A DNA stretch of 64,000 nt from an uncultured Coriobacteriaceae bacterium (GCA_900544245.1 UQUH01000003.1:3546-67545); one strand, 5' to 3'; positions 45,655 to 55,139 are shown, numbered from the stretch's first letter. A program made the numbers and translations. Notes: generated by a model from the letters alone, not told the origin.

Positions 45655-46953
45655 ATGGCTGATGGACCACATGGGTTTGATGGCAAGCTGCGCTGCTCGT
45701 TTTGCGGCAAGACCCAGAACGAGGTAGACAAGCTCATCGCCGGTGAGGGCGTCTACATTTGCAACGAGTGCGTCAGGCTCTGCACTGACATCATCGACGA
45801 GGAAGACGATGCCATGCAAGGCGAGGGGCTGCCAGCTGCGACTGGTCGCTCCGAAGGTCTCATCACGCTCGAGACCCTACCGACGCCCATCGAGATTCAT
45901 GCCGAGTTGTCCCAGTACGTCATCGGCCAGGAAGACGCCAAGAAGGCGCTCGCCGTCGCCGTCTACAATCACTACAAGCGCGTTGCCCTGGGCTTGAGTG
46001 CCGAAGATGACGAGGTCGAGCTCGCCAAGAGCAACATCTTGCTACTCGGCCCCACGGGCTGCGGCAAGACGCTTTTGGTCCAGACGCTCGCTCGCATACT
46101 CGACGTCCCCTTTGCCATCGCCGACGCGACGGCGCTCACCGAGGCCGGATACGTGGGCGAGGACGTCGAGAACATCCTGCTCAAGCTCATCACCGCCGCC
46201 GATAACGACATCGATCGAGCGCAGGTGGGCATCGTCTACATCGACGAGATCGACAAGATCGCCCGCAAGGCCGAAAACCTCTCCATCACGCGCGACGTGT
46301 CGGGCGAGGGTGTGCAGCAGGCGCTTCTCAAGATCATCGAAGGCACCGATGCCGCCGTTCCTCCCACGGGTGGGCGCAAGCATCCGCAGCAGGAGCTCAT
46401 CCACATCGACACCACCAATATCCTGTTTATCCTGGGCGGAGCCTTCGTCGGCCTCGACAAGATCATCGGCGAGCGCATCGGCAAGCGCGGCGTGGGCTTC
46501 AATTCCGACGTCGGCAAGTCCCAGTCCGAGGAATCCGCCGAGCTGCTCGAGCAGGTGCTTCCCGAAGACCTCAATCGTTTCGGGCTCATTCCCGAGTTCG
46601 TGGGCCGTATTCCCGTTATCTCCTCGGTGCGCGAGCTTGACGAGGACGATCTCGTGCGCATCCTGACCGAGCCCAAGAACGCGCTCGTCAAGCAGTATCA
46701 GCGCATGTTCGGTTTCGACAACGTCGAGCTCGTCTTCGAAGACGGCGCGCTCCATGCCATCGCCAAGCTCGCGATCGAACGTGGTACCGGAGCGCGTGGA
46801 TTGCGCTCCATCTGCGAGAGCGTGCTCCAGGATACGATGTACGTGCTCCCCAGCTCCGATGACATCGTCAAGGTCATCGTCACGGAGCAGTGCGTCGCCG
46901 ACGATGTCGAGCCTGTCGTGATTACGCGCGAATCTGCCGAATTCGTCGCATAG
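45655..46953 (+). CDS. clpX: ATP-dependent unfoldase ClpX
   Basis: ClpX delivers substrates to ClpP. The 432 residues begin with the zinc-binding domain ([19 protein letters not shown]) and then the AAA+ core: Walker A GPTGCGKT, Walker [17 protein letters not shown] and the ClpP-binding loop region. It starts 4 bases after clpP. Confidence 0.96.
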   Translation: MADGPHGFDGKLRCSFCGKTQNEVDKLIAGEGVYICNECVRLCTDIIDEEDDAMQGEGLPAATGRSEGLITLETLPTPIEIHAELSQYVIGQEDAKKALAVAVYNHYKRVALGLSAEDDEVELAKSNILLLGPTGCGKTLLVQTLARILDVPFAIADATALTEAGYVGEDVENILLKLITAADNDIDRAQVGIVYIDEIDKIARKAENLSITRDVSGEGVQQALLKIIEGTDAAVPPTGGRKHPQQELIHIDTTNILFILGGAFVGLDKIIGERIGKRGVGFNSDVGKSQSEESAELLEQVLPEDLNRFGLIPEFVGRIPVISSVRELDEDDLVRILTEPKNALVKQYQRMFGFDNVELVFEDGALHAIAKLAIERGTGARGLRSICESVLQDTMYVLPSSDDIVKVIVTEQCVADDVEPVVITRESAEFVA

Positions 46954-46985
46954 AGAACCAAGTTTCGAGAAAAAAGGATACGAAC

Positions 46986-49673
46986 ATGTCCGAGATGCCC
47001 AAGACCTACGACGCGGCGAGTGTCGAGGAGCGCATGCTCCAGAAATGGCTGGACGGCAAGTATTACGCGCGCTCGAAGGGGAAGGGCGATCGCACGGTCG
47101 TCATTCCGCCGCCCAACGTGACGGGCATGCTGCATATGGGCCATGCGCTCGACGACACGATCCAGGACACGTACATCCGCTATAGCCGCATGAACGGCTA
47201 CTCCACGCGCTGGATTCTGGGCACCGACCACGCGGGAATCGCCACGCAGACCAAGGTCGACAAGAAACTCAAGAGCGAGGGCGTCTCCCGGCTCGAGATA
47301 GGACGCGAGGCGTTTCTCGACGAGTGCCAGAAGTGGCGTGACGAGTATGGCGGCATCATCGTCGAGCAGATCAAGCGCATGGGATGCTCCATCGACTTCG
47401 ACGACGAGAAGTTCACCATGTCGCCGGAATACGCGCGCGCGGTGCGCAAGGTCTTCTGCGACTGGTATCATGATGGCCTTATCTACCGGGGCAAGCGCAT
47501 CGTCAACTGGTGCCCTAGTTGCACGACGGCCATCTCGGATGATGAGGCGGAATACCAGGACGAGAAAGGCCATCTGTGGCACCTGCGCTATCCGCTCGTG
47601 GAGCCCGTTGACGGCGTCGAGTACATCACGGTCGCCACGACGCGCCCCGAGACCATGCTCGGTGACACGGGCATCGCCGTATCCCCCGATGATCCAGACA
47701 AGCAGAAGTTCGTGGGCAAGATGGTCAGACTTCCCATCGTGGACCGCGAGATTCCGATCTTCTCCGATTGGCACGTGGACGCGGGCTTCGGCACGGGCTT
47801 CGTCAAGGTGACGCCCGCACACGATCCCAACGACTACGCCATGGGCCAGGCGCACGACCTGCCCCAGATCAACATTTTCGACGAGCACGCCATCGTCGTC
47901 GATGGCTATGGCGAGTTCACCGGCATGGATCGCGACCAGTGCCGCGAGGCCGTCGTCGCGTGGTTCGAGGAGCATGACCTACTCGACCACGTGGATGACC
48001 ACGAGCACTCCGTCATGCACTGCTACCGTTGTGACTCGACGCTCGAGCCGTGGTTGTCCGAGCAATGGTTCGTCGCCGTCGACAAGCTCAAGGGGCCGGC
48101 AACGGACGTGGTTGCCAACGGCCAGGTCACCTTCCATCCGAGCCGCTGGACGCAGACGTACATGACGTGGATGGAAAACCTCAAGGACTGGTGCATCTCG
48201 CGTCAGCTGTGGTGGGGCCACCGCATCCCCGTCTTTCATTGCGACGCATGCGGCTGGGAGGACGCCCTCATGGAGGACACCGACGTCTGCCCCGTATGCG
48301 GCAGTCATGAGGTGCACCAGGAGGAGGATGTGCTCGACACGTGGTTCTCGAGCCAATTGTGGACTTTCGCCACGCAAGGTTGGCCCGACCATCCCGATGA
48401 GCTCGTCGGCCACCATCCCACCAAGGTCCTCGTGACGGCGCGCGACATCATCGCGCTATGGGTCGCCCGCATGATCATGAGTTCGCTGTACTTCATCGGT
48501 GAGATTCCCTTCGAGGACGTCTTCATCTACGCGACCATCCTGGCAAAGGACGGCAGCCGCATGTCCAAGTCCAAGGGCAACGGCGTCGACCCGATGGACC
48601 TCATCGCCATGTATGGCGCCGATGCGATGCGCTTCAACCTGCTCACGCTCGTCACCAACAACCAGGACGTCAAGTTCGATGCCAACATCGACAAGAAGAC
48701 CCACGAGCTCGTCGATTCCCCGCGTACCGAAGCCGCGCGGTCCTTCGTCACCAAGATCTGGAACGCGGCGCGCTTCGTCATGCTCAACATGGATGGCTAC
48801 GAGCCGGGCGAGCCCCAGGCGGCGACGGCCGCCGATGCGTGGATCCTCTCGTGTCTCGCCAAGCTCACCGCTTCCGTCACGGCCGGCATCGAGGAGTATC
48901 GCTTTGGCGATGTCGCGCGCGAGCTCTACGCGTTTTTCTGGAACGAGTTCTGCGATTGGTACATCGAGCTTTGCAAGGCACGCTTGTCCCAGGACGGGGA
49001 GACCCGTCTGGTCGCCCAGCGCAATCTCGTCTTCGTACTCGATAGCGCCCTGCGCTTGCTCCACCCGGTCATGCCGTTCGTGACCGAGGCTATTTGGGAA
49101 TACCTGCCTGTCGAGGATGACGCCCCCGCCCTCATGGTGGCGGCCTGGCCCGATGCCGGCGACCTCTCGTGCTGGATTGACGACGAGGCCGAGCAGGCAA
49201 TCCAGCTTGTCGTGCAGCTTGTTACCTCGGTGCGTGCGACGCGCGCCGCATATGGTATAAGCCCGCGTCAAGAGCTTGCCGTGACGCTGCGCTTCGCGGA
49301 CGATGACGAGGATGCGCTTGCGAAGCGCGCGCTCGTCGAGCGGCAACGTGATCTCATCATGGCGCTTGCCAAGCTCTCGAGCCTCGACATCATCGAGGCT
49401 GACGCCCCCCGCCCCGCAGAATGTGGCATCGATTTCGTGGGCGATATCGAGGTGTACGCCGGCCTGTCCGGCCTGGTCGATTTTGCCGAGGAGCGCAAGC
49501 GCCTCGAGGGACGCCGTGCCAAGGCGCTCAAGGAGCTCGAGAAACTCGACAAGAAGCTCGGCAACCAGAACTTCCTCGACAAGGCCGCACCCGAGGCCGT
49601 CGAAAAGGTCCGCACCGAGCATGCCGAGCTCACGCAGGAGCTCAAGCTCATCAAGGCACAGCTCGAGGAGTAG
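46986..49673 (+). CDS. valS: Valine--tRNA ligase
   Basis: ValS charges tRNA-Val. The 895-residue class I enzyme has the HIGH-type motif PPPNVTGMLHMGHAL, an editing domain, KMSKS in the form RMSKSKGNG and the C-terminal coiled coil. I chose ATG 46986 (AAAGGA upstream, MSEMPKTYDAASVE); an earlier in-frame reading overlaps clpX. It follows clpX by 32 bases and a T-box leader is not visible. Confidence 0.96.
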   Translation: MSEMPKTYDAASVEERMLQKWLDGKYYARSKGKGDRTVVIPPPNVTGMLHMGHALDDTIQDTYIRYSRMNGYSTRWILGTDHAGIATQTKVDKKLKSEGVSRLEIGREAFLDECQKWRDEYGGIIVEQIKRMGCSIDFDDEKFTMSPEYARAVRKVFCDWYHDGLIYRGKRIVNWCPSCTTAISDDEAEYQDEKGHLWHLRYPLVEPVDGVEYITVATTRPETMLGDTGIAVSPDDPDKQKFVGKMVRLPIVDREIPIFSDWHVDAGFGTGFVKVTPAHDPNDYAMGQAHDLPQINIFDEHAIVVDGYGEFTGMDRDQCREAVVAWFEEHDLLDHVDDHEHSVMHCYRCDSTLEPWLSEQWFVAVDKLKGPATDVVANGQVTFHPSRWTQTYMTWMENLKDWCISRQLWWGHRIPVFHCDACGWEDALMEDTDVCPVCGSHEVHQEEDVLDTWFSSQLWTFATQGWPDHPDELVGHHPTKVLVTARDIIALWVARMIMSSLYFIGEIPFEDVFIYATILAKDGSRMSKSKGNGVDPMDLIAMYGADAMRFNLLTLVTNNQDVKFDANIDKKTHELVDSPRTEAARSFVTKIWNAARFVMLNMDGYEPGEPQAATAADAWILSCLAKLTASVTAGIEEYRFGDVARELYAFFWNEFCDWYIELCKARLSQDGETRLVAQRNLVFVLDSALRLLHPVMPFVTEAIWEYLPVEDDAPALMVAAWPDAGDLSCWIDDEAEQAIQLVVQLVTSVRATRAAYGISPRQELAVTLRFADDDEDALAKRALVERQRDLIMALAKLSSLDIIEADAPRPAECGIDFVGDIEVYAGLSGLVDFAEERKRLEGRRAKALKELEKLDKKLGNQNFLDKAAPEAVEKVRTEHAELTQELKLIKAQLEE

Positions 49674-49697
49674 CAGCAGTTCCGAAAGGGGATAGCC

Positions 49698-50282
49698 GTG
49701 AAGAAGATTCTGTACGTGGATTCATGCGTCAATCGCGATACCTCGCGTACCGAGCGGCTCGCCCAGGCGCTTCTCGCACGCCTGGACGGCCCGGACGTTG
49801 AGATCGAGACGCTCGTGCTGGAGGACGAGAAGGACCTGCTGCCTCTCACGGGCGAGCTGTCCAACCAACGCATGAACTGGGGAAAGTCCGGCGATTTCAA
49901 TCATGCCGTCTTCGATTATGCGAAGCAGTTTGCCGCTGCTGACGAGATCGTGTTCGCTGCTCCGTATTGGGACTTCTCCTTCCCCGCGATGCTCAAGATC
50001 TACTTCGAGCTGCTCTGCGCCCAAGGAGTGACCTTCGTCTATAGCCCCGAGGGTATTCCCACTGGCATGTGTAACGGCAAGCGCGCATACTACGTCACGA
50101 CCGTCGGCGGTTATAGTGGCGATTGGGACTACGGTTACGACCAGGTCAAGGCCCTGTGCCAACTGTACTTTGGCATCGAGGACGTTCGTTGCTTCCGCGC
50201 CGAGGGACTCGACATCATCACCAACGATGCGGATGCCATCATGGATGAGGCGCTCCGGGAGCTCGCGCGCGCCGAGCTGTAG
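49698..50282 (+). CDS. NAD(P)H-dependent FMN reductase (AzoR-like, flavodoxin fold)
   Basis: The 194-residue protein resembles FMN-dependent azoreductase/quinone reductases: ILYVDSCVNRDTSRTERLAQALL at the N-terminus (flavin phosphate loop) and APYWDFSFPAMLKIYFELL, close to the family's PxYNFSIPAQLK. Activity on azo dyes or quinones is inferred. It starts 24 bases after valS with AAAGGGG and is followed by larB after 9 bases. Confidence 0.75.
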   Translation: MKKILYVDSCVNRDTSRTERLAQALLARLDGPDVEIETLVLEDEKDLLPLTGELSNQRMNWGKSGDFNHAVFDYAKQFAAADEIVFAAPYWDFSFPAMLKIYFELLCAQGVTFVYSPEGIPTGMCNGKRAYYVTTVGGYSGDWDYGYDQVKALCQLYFGIEDVRCFRAEGLDIITNDADAIMDEALRELARAEL

Positions 50283-50291
50283 GGAGGCGTC

Positions 50292-51002
50292 ATGGACGAT
50301 TACGCCAACCTCGACTATGACCGTGCCGAGCGCTGCGGGTTTCCCGAGGTCATATACGGGGCGAGCAAGACGCCCGAGCAAATCTGCACCATCGCGACGC
50401 AGTTACTGGAGCGTCACGGCGTCGTCATGGCGACGCGCGTGGGTGCGGACGCTGCGCGGATCGTGCAGGGGCACATTCCGGACGCACGCTGGTTCGAGCG
50501 CTCGGGGCTGCTCTTCGCCGATCGTCGCGAGCATCCCGTCGAGGGAATGACGCTCGGGGAGGTGCTCGCGTGCCCCAATCGCGCGCGGGGTAGCGTCATC
50601 GTTGCCTGTGCCGGGACGAGTGACATCGGCATAGCAGAGGAGGCGGCGCTCACGGCCCGCATCATGGGATCGCGCGTGCGCTTGCTTGCCGACATCGGGG
50701 TGGCGGGAGTCCATCGGACGCTCGCGCATGAGGACGATTTGCGCGAGGCACGTGTCATCGTGGTCGTCGCCGGTATGGAGGGCGCTCTTGCCTCGCTCGT
50801 CGCCGGCCTCGTTGACGTGCCGGTCATTGGTGTTCCCACGAGCGTGGGCTACGGGGCGAGCTTCGGCGGCCTCTCCGCGCTGCTCTCCATGCTCAACTCA
50901 TGCGCCGGTGGCGTGTCGGTGGTCAACATTGACAATGGCTTCGGGGCCGGGCAGATCGCGCATCGCGTCAATTGCCCGCCCGAGCGCCTTTCCGGCCTCT
51001 AG
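50292..51002 (+). CDS. larB: LarB-like pyridinium carboxylase (nickel-pincer cofactor pathway)
   Basis: LarB carboxylates and hydrolyses nicotinic acid adenine dinucleotide, the first step of the nickel-pincer nucleotide cofactor of lactate racemase. The 236 residues carry the PurE-like core ACAGTSDIGIAEEAA, VVVAGMEGALASLVAGL and TSVGYGASFGG, and the LarB end NIDNGFGAGQIAH. No larC, larE or larA is seen in the window, so the pathway must be completed elsewhere or be partial. GGAGG precedes the ATG. Confidence 0.85.
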   Translation: MDDYANLDYDRAERCGFPEVIYGASKTPEQICTIATQLLERHGVVMATRVGADAARIVQGHIPDARWFERSGLLFADRREHPVEGMTLGEVLACPNRARGSVIVACAGTSDIGIAEEAALTARIMGSRVRLLADIGVAGVHRTLAHEDDLREARVIVVVAGMEGALASLVAGLVDVPVIGVPTSVGYGASFGGLSALLSMLNSCAGGVSVVNIDNGFGAGQIAHRVNCPPERLSGL

Positions 51003-51337
51003 GCGCGGGGATTGTCACGGCCGTTGGTCTTCAGGAATTCGACGACGTCCTCGTTGGTGAGCCCCCGTTCGGCAAGGTAGCCGGTGTAGGCTCGATGCGT
51101 CTTGGAAAACTTGTTGCCAAACCATCCCAGGAAGATTGCCGCGATCGCGGCGAGAATCCAGGTAACGCCCGGCGCGTTCTCGATGACGTAGTTAATGACC
51201 AGGAGATAGTACGCGCCAATGGCGGCGAGGCATATGACGAGCCCGACGACGAGGCGTACGAGCCATTTGCGGTACTCGGCGCGCTTGTTTGCCGCCTCCC
51301 GCATGACGCTGGGCTTTTGAGTCCTGTTCTTTCCCAC
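50999..51337 (-). CDS. Small membrane protein, two TM segments
   Basis: This 112-residue protein begins at GTG 51337 behind AAAGGGAG (reverse strand), or at GTG 51355. It has a basic N-terminus, two hydrophobic segments (near residues 30-52 and 60-78) and a helical C-terminus. It overlaps larB by four bases, tail to tail. No family is recognised. Confidence 0.55.
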   Translation of the reverse strand: MGKNRTQKPSVMREAANKRAEYRKWLVRLVVGLVICLAAIGAYYLLVINYVIENAPGVTWILAAIAAIFLGWFGNKFSKTHRAYTGYLAERGLTNEDVVEFLKTNGRDNPRA

Positions 51338-51730
51338 GGATGCTCCCTTTCGCACGAGGCGATGAATGGTAGGGGAGAGTGTACACCATACGACTGCCTA
51401 ATTCCCCGAGTATGAGGCAATCGCCGTTTGCGCAAAAAGAGGTTCTTGAGGGTAATTCTCGCTACAGTGTGCTATTCTATATGGCGATTTTGTGGAGGAT
51501 ATCGAAGACATGGACGCGCGTGAGCCATCACGGCGTTCTTTTTTCCCTATAATCCGCAGGTCACCGTCCCTCATTCGTGTCTGGTGCGGGGACGGATTCC
51601 CATCTCAGGGATGGGGCAAATGCCGTATTGCCAGGCGGTCGGTCCTCCCCGTTCGGGAGGGCATCGGTCTAGAAGGCTGACTGGCGAATTGTAGGACGTC
51701 CCGTACGGGACAGAAGAAAAGGAGTTGACT
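51338..51730 (+). promoter_or_regulatory. Long structured leader before the small zinc-ribbon gene
   Basis: This 393-base gap has a likely extended -10 box TGCTATTCT (51469-51477) and a perfect TATAAT (51548-51553) without a strong -35. Downstream are CCGTCCC (51564-51570) with GGGACGG (51589-51595), a CTCCCC/GGGAG stem near 51645-51660, and a perfect 14-base palindrome at 51698-51711 just before the AAAAGGAG site. A short reading from ATG 51510 (56 codons) has a GGAGG but no recognisable sequence. Confidence 0.5.
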
Positions 51731-51982
51731 ATGTGTTTTAGGCCCGCAGGTGTAGAGATCGATCTCAACTGCCCGTCGTGCGGTAAGAAGCTGCCCGTTA
51801 TCGGCAACACCGTTCTCAAGAAGTGCCCGTTCTGCAAGTACGAGTTCACTGAGCAGGATATGCAGGACTTCCAGGCTCAGCTCGGCGGTCCCGCCGGTGC
51901 TGCTGCTCCTGGCGCTCCCGCTGCCCCCGGTGCTCCTGGCGCCCCCGCGGCTCCCGGTGCTCCCAAGGCTCCTGGCATGTAA
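51731..51982 (+). CDS. Small zinc-ribbon protein with Gly-Ala-Pro repeat tail
   Basis: This 83-residue protein begins MCFRPAGVEIDL. It has a zinc ribbon C14-x2-C17 and C32-x2-C35, then from about residue 54 a low-complexity tail of Gly, Ala and Pro with repeated GAP units. AAAAGGAG lies 6 bases before ATG 51731; an in-frame TTG precedes it. No function is recognised. It is followed by another small Cys-rich protein and an MFS carrier in the same direction. Confidence 0.7.
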   Translation: MCFRPAGVEIDLNCPSCGKKLPVIGNTVLKKCPFCKYEFTEQDMQDFQAQLGGPAGAAAPGAPAAPGAPGAPAAPGAPKAPGM

Positions 51983-52033
51983 GCACTTTTGCTCGCTTTT
52001 ACGCAGTTTTGCCCGTGAGAATTGAGGGTGGCC

Positions 52034-52234
52034 GTGTCTGTCGTTAAACCAAAGAACCTCGAGCTTACCGAAGAGGATCTGGGGGGCCTACCGCTCAACG
52101 AACTCACGTGTCGTGCGTGCAGTGGCTATGGCAATTGCGGATATCGCATGTATCGCATTAGCGAGGGAAAGCCAGTCGTCATCTGCCAGATGCGCAGGGC
52201 AAAACTGCTAGAAGGGCAGCAGGAAGTCGAGTAG
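52034..52234 (+). CDS. Small four-cysteine protein
   Basis: The 66-residue product (GTG at 52034 behind GAGGG) has C26-x2-C29, C35 and C51 in CRACSGYGNCGYRMY and VVICQMRR. The pattern could hold zinc or an Fe-S cluster. In-frame TTG and GTG codons just upstream could also start it. No family is recognised; the clustered Cys and the conserved context argue that it is a real gene. Confidence 0.6.
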   Translation: MSVVKPKNLELTEEDLGGLPLNELTCRACSGYGNCGYRMYRISEGKPVVICQMRRAKLLEGQQEVE

Positions 52235-52299
52235 CGATCGGTTCGAATCGGGTTTTCTGGGGTCCTGATTCTAGCTGATTGAGATTTGCCTTCTCGCTG

Positions 52300-52348
52300 T
52301 CGGGAAAGCTGGGGGCTTTCCCGAATACTCATTTCTCCTGATGGAGAA
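52300..52348 (+). promoter_or_regulatory. Two tandem hairpins in front of the MFS gene
   Basis: TCGGGAAAGC (52300-52309) pairs perfectly with GCTTTCCCGA (52315-52324), and TTCTCC (52333-52338) with GGAGAA (52343-52348). They end 22 bases before the MFS ATG, just upstream of its ribosome binding site (AAGGAGGG). No T-run follows, so a control element is more likely than a terminator. Confidence 0.5.
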
Positions 52349-52369
52349 GATTGATTTAAGGAGGGACTG

Positions 52370-54142
52370 ATGGACGGTAAAGAGTTTACTGTTTCCGAAG
52401 TCATTGACCGTGCGGGCATTTCCGCCCACACATGGATCGTATTCGTCCTCTTGGCGTTCGCCATGATTTTCGACGGCTACGACTTCATGATCGTCAATTC
52501 CACCAACACCTATGTCGCACCTACGTTCTTTGCAGCTCAGATTGCTGCTGGTCAGCCCATCGCGGCTCTGACCGGCTCTCTGACTACTTGGGGCCTGCTC
52601 GGCATGGTTCTTGGTGGTGCCGTCGGAGGTATCCTCTCCGACATGATCGGCCGTAAGAAGATGCTCACGATCGCAGTTATCTTCTATGGTCTGTTTACCC
52701 TTCCCCAGGCTTTTGCGCCGGACTACACGTTCTTCTGCGCGTTCCGTCTCATCGCCGGCTTTGGCGTTGGCTCTTGCATCCCGGTCGTCACGACCGTGTT
52801 CTCCGAGAGCATGCCTTCCAAGCAGCGTGGCATCTTCGTCACGTTCGGCATGGCCTTCATGGTCATGGGCTGGGTTATCGCTGGTCTCGTTGCGGCTCCT
52901 GTCTGCTCGGACCCGAACCCCATCATCCCCGGCCTCTGCGATGGTCAGATCACGCTCGCAACTGGCGCAACCGCTGTCCAGAACTGGCGCGTTTGCTATC
53001 TGATCGGCGCCCTGCCGGTTGTCTACGGCATCATCCTGCTTTTTGCGATGCACGAGACCCCGCACTGGTACGCTAACCATGATCAGAAGGACAAGGCCGT
53101 CGCTCGCCTCGAGCAGATCGTCAAGGCCACGCGTCACGTCGACGTTCACTTCGATGCCAACCTGCTGATCGTTCCGCCCAAGCCCGCCAAGTCCGGCCCC
53201 GCGGTTCTGTTCTCCAGCAAGTTCATCGTCGCCACCTGCGCTATCTGGTCCGCCTACTTCGTTGGCCAGTTCTGCGTCTATGGCATGAACGCCTGGATTC
53301 CGACCTGGTTCCAGGGCAATGGCTTCACCGCCGCCGAGTCTGTTACCCTGCAGACCTGGAACAACGTTGCCGCTATCGCATCGAACATCTGCGTTGGCTT
53401 CGTCTCCGATGCCATCGGCCGTAAGCGCGCACTGTGGATTGGCTGGGTCGCTTGTATCGTCGCGATCATCGCCTGCTCCGTGTTCGTCCCGATGTTCCCG
53501 GGCGAGGCTCCCGTGAATGGCGCACCCCTCGCTGGCGCTGCTGCGGGCAACTTCGTTCCCTGCATCTTCCTGATGCTTCTCTTCGGCTTCTGCCTGAACT
53601 ACGCCATTACGGCTGTCCAGCCCCTGATGCCCGAGTCCTATCCCACCACGCTGCGCAACACCGGTACCTCTTGGTGCCAGGCGTTTGCCCGTTTCGGTGG
53701 CTCCGGCTCCTCCATCGTTCTGGGTGCTGCCGCTGGCCTGGCCATGTTCCAGCATGACGTCAACGGCACCATGTCCAACAACTGGTCCATGGTCGTTCTC
53801 GTCCTGCTCATCCCGTTCGTTCTCGGTCTCCTCTGCACCCTGCTCTTCGTGAAGAACACGGGCGGAAAGACTATGGACGAGCTGCAAAAGCTCTCCGAGG
53901 AGAACCCGCTGTCCGAGACGGACGGCAATGGCCGCTTCTGGATCATGATCGTCGTTGTTGTCATCAACTTCATCGGCTGCATCGTGTGCCCGCTGGCCAT
54001 CCCCGGCTTCTCCAAGACCGCGATGGCTCTGCCCATCATGCTCATCGCCATGCTTCTGCCGTTCATCTACTTCTTCGTATTTGGCGGTCTGGGCCTTGGC
54101 AAGGAGAAGGCTGCAAAGGCAGAGGGTGCCAACATCCTCTAA
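52370..54142 (+). CDS. MFS transporter, sugar/aromatic acid symporter-like, about 14 TM
   Basis: This 590-residue carrier resembles the aromatic acid:H+ symporter/sugar porter branch of the MFS. It has the TM2-3 motif GGILSDMIGRKKM, DGYDFMIVN in TM1, and GFVSDAIGRKRAL in the second half. Two additional hydrophobic segments at the C-terminus bring the total to about 14. The substrate cannot be determined. It has AAGGAGGG before ATG, and its leader carries two hairpins. Confidence 0.85.
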   Translation: MDGKEFTVSEVIDRAGISAHTWIVFVLLAFAMIFDGYDFMIVNSTNTYVAPTFFAAQIAAGQPIAALTGSLTTWGLLGMVLGGAVGGILSDMIGRKKMLTIAVIFYGLFTLPQAFAPDYTFFCAFRLIAGFGVGSCIPVVTTVFSESMPSKQRGIFVTFGMAFMVMGWVIAGLVAAPVCSDPNPIIPGLCDGQITLATGATAVQNWRVCYLIGALPVVYGIILLFAMHETPHWYANHDQKDKAVARLEQIVKATRHVDVHFDANLLIVPPKPAKSGPAVLFSSKFIVATCAIWSAYFVGQFCVYGMNAWIPTWFQGNGFTAAESVTLQTWNNVAAIASNICVGFVSDAIGRKRALWIGWVACIVAIIACSVFVPMFPGEAPVNGAPLAGAAAGNFVPCIFLMLLFGFCLNYAITAVQPLMPESYPTTLRNTGTSWCQAFARFGGSGSSIVLGAAAGLAMFQHDVNGTMSNNWSMVVLVLLIPFVLGLLCTLLFVKNTGGKTMDELQKLSEENPLSETDGNGRFWIMIVVVVINFIGCIVCPLAIPGFSKTAMALPIMLIAMLLPFIYFFVFGGLGLGKEKAAKAEGANIL

Positions 54143-54174
54143 GCTTTGCGCTTGTCGTTAGCTCTGCTAACACA

Positions 54175-54210
54175 GAAGACCCCCGGTATTTGCCGGGGGT
54201 CTTCTTGTTT
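54175..54210 (+). terminator. Rho-independent terminator after the MFS gene
   Basis: GAAGACCCCCGG (54175-54186) pairs perfectly with CCGGGGGTCTTC (54193-54204), with a six-base loop and TTGTTT after it. It lies 33 bases after the MFS stop. Confidence 0.9.
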
Positions 54211-54261
54211 GCTCACGATGTTTGCCAGGCTGTTGGACGGCCCTTTGTCGTGGCGGGCGCT

Positions 54262-54993
54262 CTAGTCGTCTTGCGCTGATTTGCTCTTGCGCTTTTCCAG
54301 GACGTGTCCGCGCTTGTCCTTCTTCAGCTTCGAGTCCTTGTGGTCGATAGGACGGCCTTCGGGTTTGATGATGCGCACATACGGGGAGTCAGCCTCGATG
54401 AGCTCCTGAACTTCCTCGTACGTGAAGCCTTTGTTCTCGAAGATGCGGCTTTTGAGGTTGTTGAGTAAGCCCGGCGGTGCGTAGTCGTTTCCCTCGCTCA
54501 GTCCCTTCCATTCCTCCTTGATGAGGATGGCGACGAAGGCGGCCACGGCGATGCGGAGCTTCTCGAGCTCATGTGCGTGAATCTCGTAGCACATGCCCTT
54601 GTCCTTGAAGTTCACGAGCTTGATGTGCACCGCCTTGCGGTCGAAGCTCGTGAGTGTTTCCTCGGAGAAGGTGCACGGGGGCTTGTGGGCGCATCCGTAG
54701 AGATCCCATACCATGCCCTCGATGTAGTAGTGATGCTCGATGACGATCGTATGCAGGATGTACTCCCAGCGCTCATAGCGAATGTAGTAGTTGAGCACGT
54801 TGTTGTCGGGTTTGATGAGGCCGACCTGGCCGCCCATGCGCCCCATGATCTGCACACGGTCCTTCTCGCTGCTCCAGCCCTGTTTGCTCGTGAAGCGGAG
54901 GAAGACGTCTCCGTCCTCGTACCAGGCATCGAAGTCCTCGTGCTTGGCGATGGCGTCTTGCTGGATATAGATCTTGTTAAACTTCTGAGCCAC
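54262..54993 (-). CDS. Uncharacterised soluble protein
   Basis: The 243-residue protein starts at GTG 54993 behind AAAGGGGA. It has alternating strand-like segments, then a Lys-rich C-terminal tail (from about residue 215). No signal peptide or TM segment is seen. I do not recognise a family. A reverse-strand TATAAT lies at 55033-55028, so it probably has its own promoter, divergent from slyD. Confidence 0.7.
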   Translation of the reverse strand: MAQKFNKIYIQQDAIAKHEDFDAWYEDGDVFLRFTSKQGWSSEKDRVQIMGRMGGQVGLIKPDNNVLNYYIRYERWEYILHTIVIEHHYYIEGMVWDLYGCAHKPPCTFSEETLTSFDRKAVHIKLVNFKDKGMCYEIHAHELEKLRIAVAAFVAILIKEEWKGLSEGNDYAPPGLLNNLKSRIFENKGFTYEEVQELIEADSPYVRIIKPEGRPIDHKDSKLKKDKRGHVLEKRKSKSAQDD

Positions 54994-55139
54994 GAAATCC
55001 CCTTTGATTTGCGGTTACGCTTTGGCAATTATAGCCCAGATGCCTTTGCAGAACTCCTCGCATGAGGTACTGTCATGAGGATGCATTTTATGCGTAGGAA
55101 ACGGCGTGTCATGCGCACTCGGATGAGAGGACTATCGTC

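Noticed and set aside
51510..51680. A 56-codon reading in the leader before the small zinc-ribbon gene
   Set aside because: It has GGAGG upstream but contains the -10 box and palindromes and no recognisable sequence; more likely leader RNA.
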